Source: Telmatospirillum sp. J64-1 (GTDB lineage Bacteria > Pseudomonadota > Alphaproteobacteria > Rhodospirillales > Magnetospirillaceae). Taken from it: DNA of 64,000 nucleotides. The notes beneath the pieces are model-generated. The model was not told the DNA's origin. It searched no databases and saw only the letters and a program-made list of their open reading frames with translations. Below, one piece after another: positions 37,062 to 45,044 of the stretch. The stretch lies in assembly GCF_006980715.1 (NCBI RefSeq), contig NZ_SBHN01000005.1:170834-234833 (forward strand). Direction: 5' to 3'. A program made the translations under genes and the position numbers. Position 1 is the stretch's first letter; each line of letters opens with the position of its first letter.

Positions 37062-38989
37062 CGGCCTTCCCCCGCAGCGCGCAGGAAAAATCCCAGATTA
37101 GCGGAAAGACCGGCTGCGGCGGACCTTAACTGATCGGCCTCGGCGCGAGCCTGCCGCGACAGCCGCAAGGCCGCAAGGTCCAGCGCCCGCCTTGCGCTCT
37201 CGGGCCTTTCTCCCAGGCGGCGCATCCGCTTCAGTGCGGCGTCGAGGCTTCGCGCCGTGGCAGGCGCGACATCCGGCTCACGCAGCAGCGCCTGCATGCA
37301 CCGGATGGCGCTGCCGAGTTCCAGGACCGCAAGACTTCCATCGGCGGCGGAAATCTTCTCTTCCCCTGTTTTCTCCGTCCAGCGGACCAGCCTGAGCAGG
37401 CGGTGATAAAGCCGCACACGCCACAGATGCTGTTTTTCCGGCTTGCCCGAAGCGGCCGCCATATCCTGCAATTCATGCACCATCATCGTGACCAGCATGT
37501 CCATCCGCCGCCGGATATCGACGGGATAGATCAGCCTGTAGGCGATGAAAGCGACCGTCGGACCCGTCAGCACGGCGGCCACCATGGTCAGGGAATGTCC
37601 GAAACTTCCGGCCAGAGGATAGACCGGCTGCAAGAGCAGGAGCATCACCATGTTGAAATCCATGCCGCCCGCCATGGTACGCCGATGCGACAGGACGAAC
37701 GCGCCCAGGAGAATGAAGGGCATCGTCAGCAAGACCAGTCCCGCCTCGCCCGTCGCCAGAGGCCAGACGAGCCAACGGCATATCAGGGCACCGGCTGCCC
37801 CCAGCACTTGCCCCATGAAGATGAAGCGCATGGTCAGCGCCGGATTATCGAAGGTCAAGAACAGCGATAGCATGATCGCCGTGCCCAACAGCATGTAGGG
37901 ACCGCTGGCCCAGCCGGTGAGAAGCCAAAGCATTCCCACGAAAAGGATGGCACTGACGGCGCGAATCAGGGCGTGGCGGGCGCCGATCCAGTCTCGGTGC
38001 AGGATAACGGGCTCGGGCTGCCGCTGCCTTCGTGCAGCGCCTGCGGACGTCCCCAGATGCTCGCGAAGCGCGGCCTCCATCCGCATGAGGACGCCCTGCA
38101 ATGCCGGATGGGCGGCGGAAAGGGAAACCGCCCGTTCCAGGGGGGCCGTCACAGCCTCCGCCGGAGCCGAGGCATCGAGCGCGTCGGCGGCCTGGATGAG
38201 CGCAGACCCCAAGCCTTCCTCTTCCGGGGCGGCAGGCGCGGTGCGCAACCAGAGCAGCGCCGACACCTGCGCAAGCAGCAGCCTGCGGATGCCCCGCACC
38301 ATCTGGCGCGAGCGCAGCGAGCCCGCGCCATGGGGATCGAGGCTTTCCTCGATGGCCGCCATTTCCGAGAGAATGACCTTCAGCTCTTCACGCCCCCCGC
38401 CCTGCTCGCCCCGCAGATGGGACGCCATGTCGCGGAGAATGCGGGCAGACAGATGGCGGACGCTGCCGAGAACCTCCTCTCCCGCGTCTTTGCGGGTATA
38501 CAGCCAGCCGACGACAAGCGCCGTCACCACGCCGACCAGCACCGTCAGCAGCCGGTCAGCCCCCAGTGCATAGACCTGGTCGGGATGGGCGGTATCGAGC
38601 AAGGCGACCATGGCCGCCGAATAACCGGCCAGCATGGTGCCGTAGGAGACGAAGCTTCGCTGCAGATTGCCGATTCCGGCACAGAGGCCGACCCATGCCG
38701 CCAAGCCCAAGACCAGGACAACCGGCTGATTGTCCGAGGCCACGACAAGCAGGATGCCCACGATCGTGCCGCTTACGGTTCCGGCGAAGCGGAAGAAGCT
38801 TTTTTCCAGGAGCTGCCCGCGCACGGGCTGCGAGGCCGCCCAGACGGTCATCGCCGACCATTGCGGATGCTCCAATCCCAGCAGCCAGGCCGCAAGCAGC
38901 GCCAGACAGGCCGCCAAGGCCGTGGGCAGGGTGAAGCCCAGGCGGCTTCCATCGAATCCCAGCCGAGACACCATGCCCTGCAGATTCAC
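37058..38989 (-). CDS. FUSC family membrane exporter
   Basis: Protein of 643 aa of the fusaric-acid-resistance/AaeB superfamily. Two blocks of about five membrane helices (about residues 20-165 and 345-490) each precede a cytoplasmic helical segment. The N-terminal GFTLPTALAACLALLAAWLLGLEHPQWSAMTVWAASQPVRGQLLEKSFFRFAGTVSGTIVG is typical. Such proteins export aromatic acids or related compounds. The start overlaps the marR stop by four bases, so it is the regulated target. No periplasmic adaptor gene is adjacent. Confidence 0.9.
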   Translation of the reverse strand: MNLQGMVSRLGFDGSRLGFTLPTALAACLALLAAWLLGLEHPQWSAMTVWAASQPVRGQLLEKSFFRFAGTVSGTIVGILLVVASDNQPVVLVLGLAAWVGLCAGIGNLQRSFVSYGTMLAGYSAAMVALLDTAHPDQVYALGADRLLTVLVGVVTALVVGWLYTRKDAGEEVLGSVRHLSARILRDMASHLRGEQGGGREELKVILSEMAAIEESLDPHGAGSLRSRQMVRGIRRLLLAQVSALLWLRTAPAAPEEEGLGSALIQAADALDASAPAEAVTAPLERAVSLSAAHPALQGVLMRMEAALREHLGTSAGAARRQRQPEPVILHRDWIGARHALIRAVSAILFVGMLWLLTGWASGPYMLLGTAIMLSLFLTFDNPALTMRFIFMGQVLGAAGALICRWLVWPLATGEAGLVLLTMPFILLGAFVLSHRRTMAGGMDFNMVMLLLLQPVYPLAGSFGHSLTMVAAVLTGPTVAFIAYRLIYPVDIRRRMDMLVTMMVHELQDMAAASGKPEKQHLWRVRLYHRLLRLVRWTEKTGEEKISAADGSLAVLELGSAIRCMQALLREPDVAPATARSLDAALKRMRRLGERPESARRALDLAALRLSRQARAEADQLRSAAAGLSANLGFFLRAAGEGR

Positions 38990-39453
38990 GAGCGGCTTTC
39001 CTGTTCTTCACGAAGGATCTGAAGGCGCTGGTCGATCCTGCCGAAGATATCGAGCACCGATTCGATTTCGGCATCGCTCAGATCGGCCAGAATTTCTTCC
39101 TCGACCTGAACCAGGATTTGCCGGATCTCCGTCACCGCCTGCCGCCCGGCTGGCGTCAGGAAGATCAGCTTGGCGCGGCGGTCGGCCGGATCCATGCGCC
39201 GCTCGATGAGGCCGCGGCTCACCAGGATGTCGAGAAGGCGCACGAGGCTGGAACCTTCGATTCCCACCAAGGCGGCGAGATCTTTCTGATTGATGCCCTC
39301 GCCCGAGACGGCAAGGTGGACCAACGGCGCCCAGGTCGCGTCGGTCAGATGGAGCGCCGCCAGCCTTTCGTCCAGGGCCCGCCGCCAACGCCGGGCGAGG
39401 ACCACGAACTGGAAACCGAAGCGGGCACGAGGGGATGGGGAAGATGACTGCAT
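38986..39453 (-). CDS. MarR family transcriptional regulator of FUSC exporter
   Basis: Protein of 155 aa with a winged helix-turn-helix: DATWAPLVHLAVSGEGINQKDLAALVGIEGSSLVRLLDILVSRGLIERRMDPADRRAKLIFLTPAG. ATGA overlap with the FUSC gene shows co-translation. Similar MarR-exporter pairs respond to aromatic or phenolic ligands. A palindrome 14 bases upstream of the start is a likely autoregulatory operator. Divergent from the SDR gene, which may also be controlled. Confidence 0.92.
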   Translation of the reverse strand: MQSSSPSPRARFGFQFVVLARRWRRALDERLAALHLTDATWAPLVHLAVSGEGINQKDLAALVGIEGSSLVRLLDILVSRGLIERRMDPADRRAKLIFLTPAGRQAVTEIRQILVQVEEEILADLSDAEIESVLDIFGRIDQRLQILREEQESRS

Positions 39454-39467
39454 GGGATATAATTAGG

Positions 39468-39484
39468 ATCAGAACTATTTTGAT
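39468..39484. promoter_or_regulatory. Candidate MarR operator
   Basis: ATCAGAACTATTTTGAT: ATCAnAA/TTnTGAT arms, 12 of 16 paired positions symmetric, 14 bases before the marR start and 94 bases before the SDR start. Confidence 0.5.
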
Positions 39485-39517
39485 TCAACCAATATCCCTC
39501 CTCCCGTTTCGGAAAAG

Positions 39518-39545
39518 GGAACAAAGGGGCCGAGCCTCCCGTTGA
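39518..39545 (+). promoter_or_regulatory. EcfG-type general-stress promoter of SDR gene
   Basis: GGAAC (39518-39522), 17-bp spacer, CGTTGA (39540-39545), 33 bases before the SDR ATG. Perfect match to GGAAC-N17-CGTT. Confidence 0.7.
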
Positions 39546-39578
39546 GGAAGCAGACTTTTCAAGAAAGAGGAGCTTTCC

Positions 39579-40457
39579 ATGGCCGGAAGACTGGACGGCA
39601 AAGTGGCGATCATCACGGGCGCAGGCACCGGGATCGGGGAAGCCATCGCCCATAAATTCGCCCGCGAGGGCGCGAAGCTGGTCCTGGCGGGATTCGAGAG
39701 CGATCCGGTGGAAGACGTCGCCCAGGCCCTGTCCCGGCAAGGCTGCGAAGCCGAGGCCTTCCTCGGCGACATCGCCGAGGAAGAGGCGGCCAAGGCCTGC
39801 GTCGCCAAGGCCATCGAACGTTTCGGCAAGCTGGACGTCCTGGTCAACAATGCCGGGGTCTTTCTGGAAGTGGCGGAATGCCAGGATTATTCCGTCGAGA
39901 ATTTCGACCGGACCATCCTGAACAACATCCGCACCGTCTTCCTGATGACCAAGTTCGCCCTGCCCCATCTGCAGGAAACACGCGGCGTGGTGCTGTCCAC
40001 CGGGTCCGAATCGGGCGAGGTGGGGATCGGCAACAACGCCCCCTATGGCGGCTCGAAGGGCTTCGTCCATGCCTTCATGCGCGGCATCGCCTTTGAACAA
40101 GGCCGCTATGGCGTGCGCGCCAATTGCGTCTGCCCCGGTCCCATCGATACCGCCTGGACCCATAAGGAAACCGGACCGATGGACGAGCAGATGGAACAGA
40201 TGCTGGTGGCCGGCACCGTGCTGGGCCGACGCGGCACGCCGGAGGAAATGGCCAATGTCTTCGCCTTCCTGGCCTCGGACGAAGCCAGCTACGTGACCGG
40301 CGCCCTATGGTTCGCCGATGGCGGCACGACGATCGCCAAGGGCGGGCCGGGCCAGATGGTCCAGGATTTCGTCCGCCAGCAGCCCGCCGCCACGCTCGAC
40401 CTGCAGCACAGCCATGACGGGCTGAAGAACAAGAACACCCAGAACCGCCTGCACTAG
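39579..40457 (+). CDS. SDR family oxidoreductase
   Basis: Protein of 292 aa. TGAGTGIG (cofactor), NNAG, and a catalytic Tyr-Lys pair in APYGGSKGF; the Ser is in LSTGSESGE. C-terminal YVTGALWFADGGTTI is typical of classical SDRs, with an extra tail of about 30 residues. AGAGGAG before the ATG. Its EcfG-type promoter suggests stress induction, as seen for several general-stress SDRs. Substrate unknown. Confidence 0.93.
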   Translation: MAGRLDGKVAIITGAGTGIGEAIAHKFAREGAKLVLAGFESDPVEDVAQALSRQGCEAEAFLGDIAEEEAAKACVAKAIERFGKLDVLVNNAGVFLEVAECQDYSVENFDRTILNNIRTVFLMTKFALPHLQETRGVVLSTGSESGEVGIGNNAPYGGSKGFVHAFMRGIAFEQGRYGVRANCVCPGPIDTAWTHKETGPMDEQMEQMLVAGTVLGRRGTPEEMANVFAFLASDEASYVTGALWFADGGTTIAKGGPGQMVQDFVRQQPAATLDLQHSHDGLKNKNTQNRLH

Positions 40458-40474
40458 GACACACCCATGCGGGA

Positions 40475-40520
40475 GCAGCCGGATCCCCTCGCCCGCGATG
40501 ATGATCCGGCTGCCGCTCTT
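40475..40520 (+). terminator. Stem-loop after SDR gene
   Basis: GCAGCCGGATC / GATCCGGCTGC (40475-40485 with 40503-40513), 17-base loop, followed by CGCTCTTTC. A plausible terminator. Confidence 0.6.
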
Positions 40521-40555
40521 TCATCGGGCTTCCGGAATTTTATCTGGATCGGCGC

Positions 40556-40583
40556 GGAACGCTTCCCATCTGGGGAGCGTTAC
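40556..40583 (+). promoter_or_regulatory. EcfG-type promoter-like site before MFS gene
   Basis: GGAAC (40556-40560), 17-bp spacer, CGTTAC (40578-40583), about 97 bases before the MFS start. The same bases also form a near-perfect inverted repeat (AACGCTTCCC / GGGGAGCGTT), so a hairpin is an alternative reading. Confidence 0.5.
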
Positions 40584-40679
40584 GTCTGCCTTTCGCGGTA
40601 GCAGTGCCGAAAGCCGCACCGCACCAGCCTTCACAATAATCGGAATGTCTCCCCTTCTCCGAAATAGGGGCTGTCATGC

Positions 40680-42239
40680 ATGAAGATTGGGAAACCCGTG
40701 CCTAGAGGAAGTTTCATTCGTTCCTTTATTCCCGCCAGGAGACTCTCCGAGGCGGATGTCGAACGCAGCATGCGTATGGTGCTGCATGAAGGCCTGACCA
40801 CCCAGGCCATGACGTCGCTGACCAGCGGTATTTTCCTCAGCGCCTATGCGCTGCAATTGGGGGCTTCGAACACCATCATCGGCCTGCTGGCGGCCATCCC
40901 CTTCCTGGCACAACTGGTGCAAGTGCCGTCGATCCTGCTGATCGAGCGGGTGCGCATGCGCAAGCTGCTGACGGTGGGTGCCAGCGTCCTTTCACGTCTG
41001 TTCCTGTTCGTCATCGCCCTGACCTTCTTCCTGCCGCCGAGCATGGCTCTCTATGGGCTGGTCGGCGCGCTCATCCTCTATGCAGCCTTCGGGGCGGTGG
41101 GCGGATGCAGCTGGAATTCCTGGATGCGCGACCTGCTGCCTTCCAAGCGGCTGGGCAATTACTTCAGCCGCCGGCTCTTCGGCATGACCCTGATCGGCGC
41201 CATTCTCAGCTATGGCGCCGGGCGGTTGATCGACCAGTGGCAGACTAGTTATCCCGACCACTCCGCCGCTATCTACAATATCTTCTTTGCCGTCGCAGGC
41301 GTGGCCGGGCTGATCGGCGCCGTCCTTCTGTCGCGCACCCCTGAGCCCCGCATGCCGCCGGTGACCAAGCATGCCTCGCTGACCAGCCTGTTGGTCGAGC
41401 CCTATCGCAACGAGAATTTCCGCAAGCTGATGATGTTCCTGGCGGCCTGGAGCTTTGCCGTCAACCTGGCCTCGCCCTTCTTCGTGGTCTACATGCTTCA
41501 GCAGCTTCACCTGTCCATGCAGGACGTGATCCTGCTGACCATCTTCAGCCAGGTCGCCAACATGGCCTTCCTCGGCACCTGGGGCAGGCTGGCCGACCGC
41601 ACCAGCAACAAGACGGTGCTGTCCATCTGCGGCCCGCTCTACATCCTGTGTTTCCTGGGCTGGACCTTCACCACCTTTCCGGACCGCCATGCCTATACGA
41701 TACCGCTGCTCTTCCTGCTGCACGGGCTGATGGGCATCGCCACGGCGGGTGTGCTGCTGACGGCGGCCAATATCGCGCTGAAGCTGTCGCCGGAAGGCAA
41801 GGCCACTCCCTATTTGGCCATGAACGGCATGATCTCCGCCCTCGCCTCGGGTCTGGCACCGATCATTGGCGGCATGTTCGCCGACTTCTTCTCCCAGCGC
41901 CAGATGACCCTGACCGTCCAATGGGAAAGCCCGTGGGAGCGGGTCACCTTCGATACGCTGAGCTTCCAGGCCTGGGACTTCTTCTTCGCCTTCGCCTGCG
42001 TGCTGGGCCTCTATTCCATGCATCGCCTGAGCATGGTCCATGAAGAAGGCCAGGTCGATCACAAGACCCTGGTGAAGACCTATCTGACGGAACGCAGGCG
42101 TGCCTATTCCAACATCTCCAGCGTCGCAGGCCTGCGCTGGCTGGCCGCCATTCCCTCGGCCGAATTGCTGCGTGCACACGAGAAACGGCTGGTCCAGGCG
42201 GAAGATGAAATCCAAGTGGACGGGAGCAAGACGACCTGA
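40680..42239 (+). CDS. MFS transporter, 519 aa
   Basis: Integral membrane protein with about twelve helices (first near residues 43-65). It has an extended N-terminus (MKIGKPVPRGSFIRSFIPARRLSEADVERSMRMVLHEGL) and a long C-terminal cytoplasmic tail from about residue 470. Loops with ADRTSNK and LLPSKRLGNYFSRR fit the major facilitator superfamily. Substrate unknown. The start has only a GGGG-type site; the N-terminal length is uncertain. Convergent with the formate dehydrogenase operon across a terminator. Confidence 0.85.
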   Translation: MKIGKPVPRGSFIRSFIPARRLSEADVERSMRMVLHEGLTTQAMTSLTSGIFLSAYALQLGASNTIIGLLAAIPFLAQLVQVPSILLIERVRMRKLLTVGASVLSRLFLFVIALTFFLPPSMALYGLVGALILYAAFGAVGGCSWNSWMRDLLPSKRLGNYFSRRLFGMTLIGAILSYGAGRLIDQWQTSYPDHSAAIYNIFFAVAGVAGLIGAVLLSRTPEPRMPPVTKHASLTSLLVEPYRNENFRKLMMFLAAWSFAVNLASPFFVVYMLQQLHLSMQDVILLTIFSQVANMAFLGTWGRLADRTSNKTVLSICGPLYILCFLGWTFTTFPDRHAYTIPLLFLLHGLMGIATAGVLLTAANIALKLSPEGKATPYLAMNGMISALASGLAPIIGGMFADFFSQRQMTLTVQWESPWERVTFDTLSFQAWDFFFAFACVLGLYSMHRLSMVHEEGQVDHKTLVKTYLTERRRAYSNISSVAGLRWLAAIPSAELLRAHEKRLVQAEDEIQVDGSKTT

Positions 42240-42244
42240 AGAAA

Positions 42245-42275
42245 CGGCTGCCGCCCCTTTACCGGGCGGCAGCCG
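42245..42275. terminator. Bidirectional stem-loop terminator
   Basis: Perfect 12-bp stem CGGCTGCCGCCC / GGGCGGCAGCCG (42245-42256 with 42264-42275) between the MFS gene and the convergent formate dehydrogenase alpha gene. No long T-tract on the plus strand; TTTCTTCAGG follows on the minus strand. Confidence 0.65.
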
Positions 42276-42296
42276 CTGGACGAGGCTATGTCCGCC

Positions 42297-45044
42297 TCAG
42301 GTGGCCTGGGCCTCGCTTCGGGAAGAACGGAAAGCCCCTCTCGACGGACGGGTCTCGCCGGGAAGGCTCACCCGCGCCGCCGCGTATTTGAATTCCGGGA
42401 TCTTCCCGAAGGGATCGAGCGCCGGATTGGTCAGACGGTTGGCCGGGGCTTCGGCGAAGCAGAAGGGCAGGAATAGCGTCCCTTCGGCGATGTTGCGGTC
42501 GATGCGGGCGGCACAGGTGATACTGCCGCGCCGCGTCGCCACGGTGACGGAATCGCCCGGCCCGACCCCCAGCCGCCTGGCATCATCGGGAGAAAGCTGG
42601 ACGGTGGCTTCCGGCTCCAGCGCATCCAGGACGCTGCTGCGCCGGGTCATGCTGCCGGTATGCCAATGCTCCAGCACGCGGCCGGTGATCAGCACCATGG
42701 GGAAGTCGCCATCCGGGGCCTCGTCCGGCGGCAGCAGGCTGGCCGGAACCAGCTTGCCGCGCTTGCTGGCAGTCGGGAAGCCGTCGCCGAACAGGACCTC
42801 CTCGCCCGGCCGGTCCTCGGCGGCGCAGGGATAGGTCACCGCGCCCTCCCGTTCCAGGCGCTGCCAGGAAATCCCCTCGAAGCCGGGCATCGCCCAACGC
42901 ATCTCCTCGAAGACCTCGTGCGGTCCGGCGTAATGCCAGTTCAGCCCCAGGCGGCAGGCGATGTCCTGGATGATCGCCCAATCGTCCCGCGCCTCGCCCG
43001 GCGGAGCCAGCACCCGGCGGGCCATCTGCACCCGGCGGTCTGTATTGGTGAAGCTGCCGGTCTTCTCGAAGAAGGCACCGGCAGGCAGGACCACATCGGC
43101 GAAGGCCGCCGTCTCGGTCAGGAAGATATCCTGCACCACCAGATGGTCCAAGGCGGCCAGGGCGGCACGCACATGGTCGAGATCCGGGTCCGACATGGCC
43201 GGATTCTCGCCCATGACATAGAGCCCCTTGATATCGCCCTTCAGCGCGGCGTCGCAGATTTCCACCACCGTCAGGCCCGGCTTGGGATCCAGCGACTGGC
43301 CCCACAGGCTTTCGAAACGCGCCCGGACATCCGGGTTGTCCACCCGCTGATAGCCCGGATAGACCATCGGGATCAGCCCGGCATCCGACGCGCCCTGCAC
43401 GTTGTTCTGGCCGCGCAGGGGATGCAGCCCCGCCCCCTTCTTGCCGACATGGCCGCAAAGCAGCGCCAGGGAAATCAGGCAGCGGGCATTGTCGGTGCCG
43501 TGGACATGCTGGGACACGCCCATGCCCCAGAAGATCATCGCGCCCTTGGCCGTGGCGATGGCGCGGGCCACCTCGCGCAGGGTCTCGGCGTCGATGCCGC
43601 AGATCGGCGCCATGCGTTCCGGGGTGAATTGGGCGATATGGGCGGCGAAGACATCGAAGCCTTCGGTGAAAGCCGAGACATAGGCCGGATCATGCAGGCC
43701 TTCCTCGACGATCACGTTCATCAGGGCGTTGAGCAGCGATACGTCGCTGCCGGGGCGGAAGCGCAGCATATGGCTGGCATAACGCGACAAGGCCTGCCCG
43801 CGCGGATCGGCGACGATCAACTTGGCCCCGGCGCGGGCGGCATTCTTCATGAAGCTGGCCGCGACCGGATGGTTGACGCTGGGATTGGCGCCGATGACGA
43901 AGATCACGTCCGAATTCAAGCACTCGCTGACCGGCGCAGTGACGGCGCCCGAACCGATGGTTTCCATCAGCGCCGCCACCGACGAGGCATGACAGAGCCG
44001 CGTGCAGTGATCGACATTGTTGGTGCCGAAGCCGGTGCGGACCAGCTTCTGGAACAGATAGGCTTCCTCGTTCGATCCCTTGGCCGAACCGAAACCGGCC
44101 AGGGCCTGGCCGCCGAAGCGGTCGCGGATCGCCTTCAGGCCGCCCGCCGCGGCTTCGAGGGCCTCTTCCCAGCTGGCCTCGCGGAACTGGTCGCGCGGAT
44201 TGCCGTCCAGGCTCTTGGCAACGCCCGGCTTGCGGATCAGCGGCTTGGTCAGGCGCTGGGGATTATGGACATAGCCGTAGCCGAAGCGGCCCTTGACGCA
44301 GAGGCGGTTCTGGTTGGCCTGGCCGTTGCGGCCTTCCACCGCGACGATCTCGTTCCCCGCCACCTTGGCGGTGACCTGGCAGCCGACGCCGCAATAGGGG
44401 CAAAGGGTCTCGACCTCCCGTTCCACCGCCAGGGGCTTGGCGGGCAGCAGGGCACCGGTCGGGCAGGCCTGGACGCATTCGCCGCAGCCGACGCAGGAGC
44501 TATGGCCCATGGCATCGTCCAGGTCGAACACCACTTTGGTACCGAAGCCGCGCCCGGCAAGGCCGATCACGTCATTGACCTGGACGTCACGGCAGGCCCG
44601 CATGCACAGGCCGCAGGTGATGCAGGCATCCAGGCGCACGGCCATGGCGGGATGGCTGAGATCAGGCGCCGGCGCCTCGTCGCGGGAATAGCGGCTGGTC
44701 GTCACCCCCAGCTTGTCCGCCCAATGCTTGAAGCGGCTGTCGGGCAATTCCTCCGGCTGGTCGGCCAGCAGCAATTCGAAGACCGCCTTGCGCGCCTTCT
44801 CGACCCGCGGGGAATCGGTATGGACCACCATGCCGGGGCGCGGCTGGCGGATGCAGGACGCCGCCAGGGTCCGCTCGCCCGCCACCTCGACCAGACAGGC
44901 GCGGCAATTACCGTCGGCCTCGTAGCCCGGCTCCGGGCGATGGCAGAGATGGGGCAGAGTCTTGCCCAGGCGCCGGGCCACCTGCCAGATGCTTTCCCCG
45001 GGCTGCGCCTCGACTTCGGTTCCGTCCAGATTGAAGCGAATCAC
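42297..45044 (-). CDS. fdhF: Formate dehydrogenase alpha subunit (molybdopterin, NAD-type, cysteine form)
   Basis: Catalytic subunit of 915 aa oxidising formate to CO2. An N-terminal [2Fe-2S] domain has Cys34, 47, 50 and 64; two [4Fe-4S] sets follow (Cys141/144/147/151 and 184/187/190/194); the molybdopterin-domain cluster is at Cys215/218/222 and 249. The Mo ligand is Cys351 in DHCTRLCHASSV, so it is a non-selenocysteine enzyme. The start is GTG at 45044, with AGGAG eight bases before it and a GTGA overlap with the beta gene. Longer in-frame starts lie inside that gene. Soluble, working with the flavin subunit encoded just upstream. No FdhD maturation gene is seen here. Confidence 0.95.
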   Translation of the reverse strand: MIRFNLDGTEVEAQPGESIWQVARRLGKTLPHLCHRPEPGYEADGNCRACLVEVAGERTLAASCIRQPRPGMVVHTDSPRVEKARKAVFELLLADQPEELPDSRFKHWADKLGVTTSRYSRDEAPAPDLSHPAMAVRLDACITCGLCMRACRDVQVNDVIGLAGRGFGTKVVFDLDDAMGHSSCVGCGECVQACPTGALLPAKPLAVEREVETLCPYCGVGCQVTAKVAGNEIVAVEGRNGQANQNRLCVKGRFGYGYVHNPQRLTKPLIRKPGVAKSLDGNPRDQFREASWEEALEAAAGGLKAIRDRFGGQALAGFGSAKGSNEEAYLFQKLVRTGFGTNNVDHCTRLCHASSVAALMETIGSGAVTAPVSECLNSDVIFVIGANPSVNHPVAASFMKNAARAGAKLIVADPRGQALSRYASHMLRFRPGSDVSLLNALMNVIVEEGLHDPAYVSAFTEGFDVFAAHIAQFTPERMAPICGIDAETLREVARAIATAKGAMIFWGMGVSQHVHGTDNARCLISLALLCGHVGKKGAGLHPLRGQNNVQGASDAGLIPMVYPGYQRVDNPDVRARFESLWGQSLDPKPGLTVVEICDAALKGDIKGLYVMGENPAMSDPDLDHVRAALAALDHLVVQDIFLTETAAFADVVLPAGAFFEKTGSFTNTDRRVQMARRVLAPPGEARDDWAIIQDIACRLGLNWHYAGPHEVFEEMRWAMPGFEGISWQRLEREGAVTYPCAAEDRPGEEVLFGDGFPTASKRGKLVPASLLPPDEAPDGDFPMVLITGRVLEHWHTGSMTRRSSVLDALEPEATVQLSPDDARRLGVGPGDSVTVATRRGSITCAARIDRNIAEGTLFLPFCFAEAPANRLTNPALDPFGKIPEFKYAAARVSLPGETRPSRGAFRSSRSEAQAT

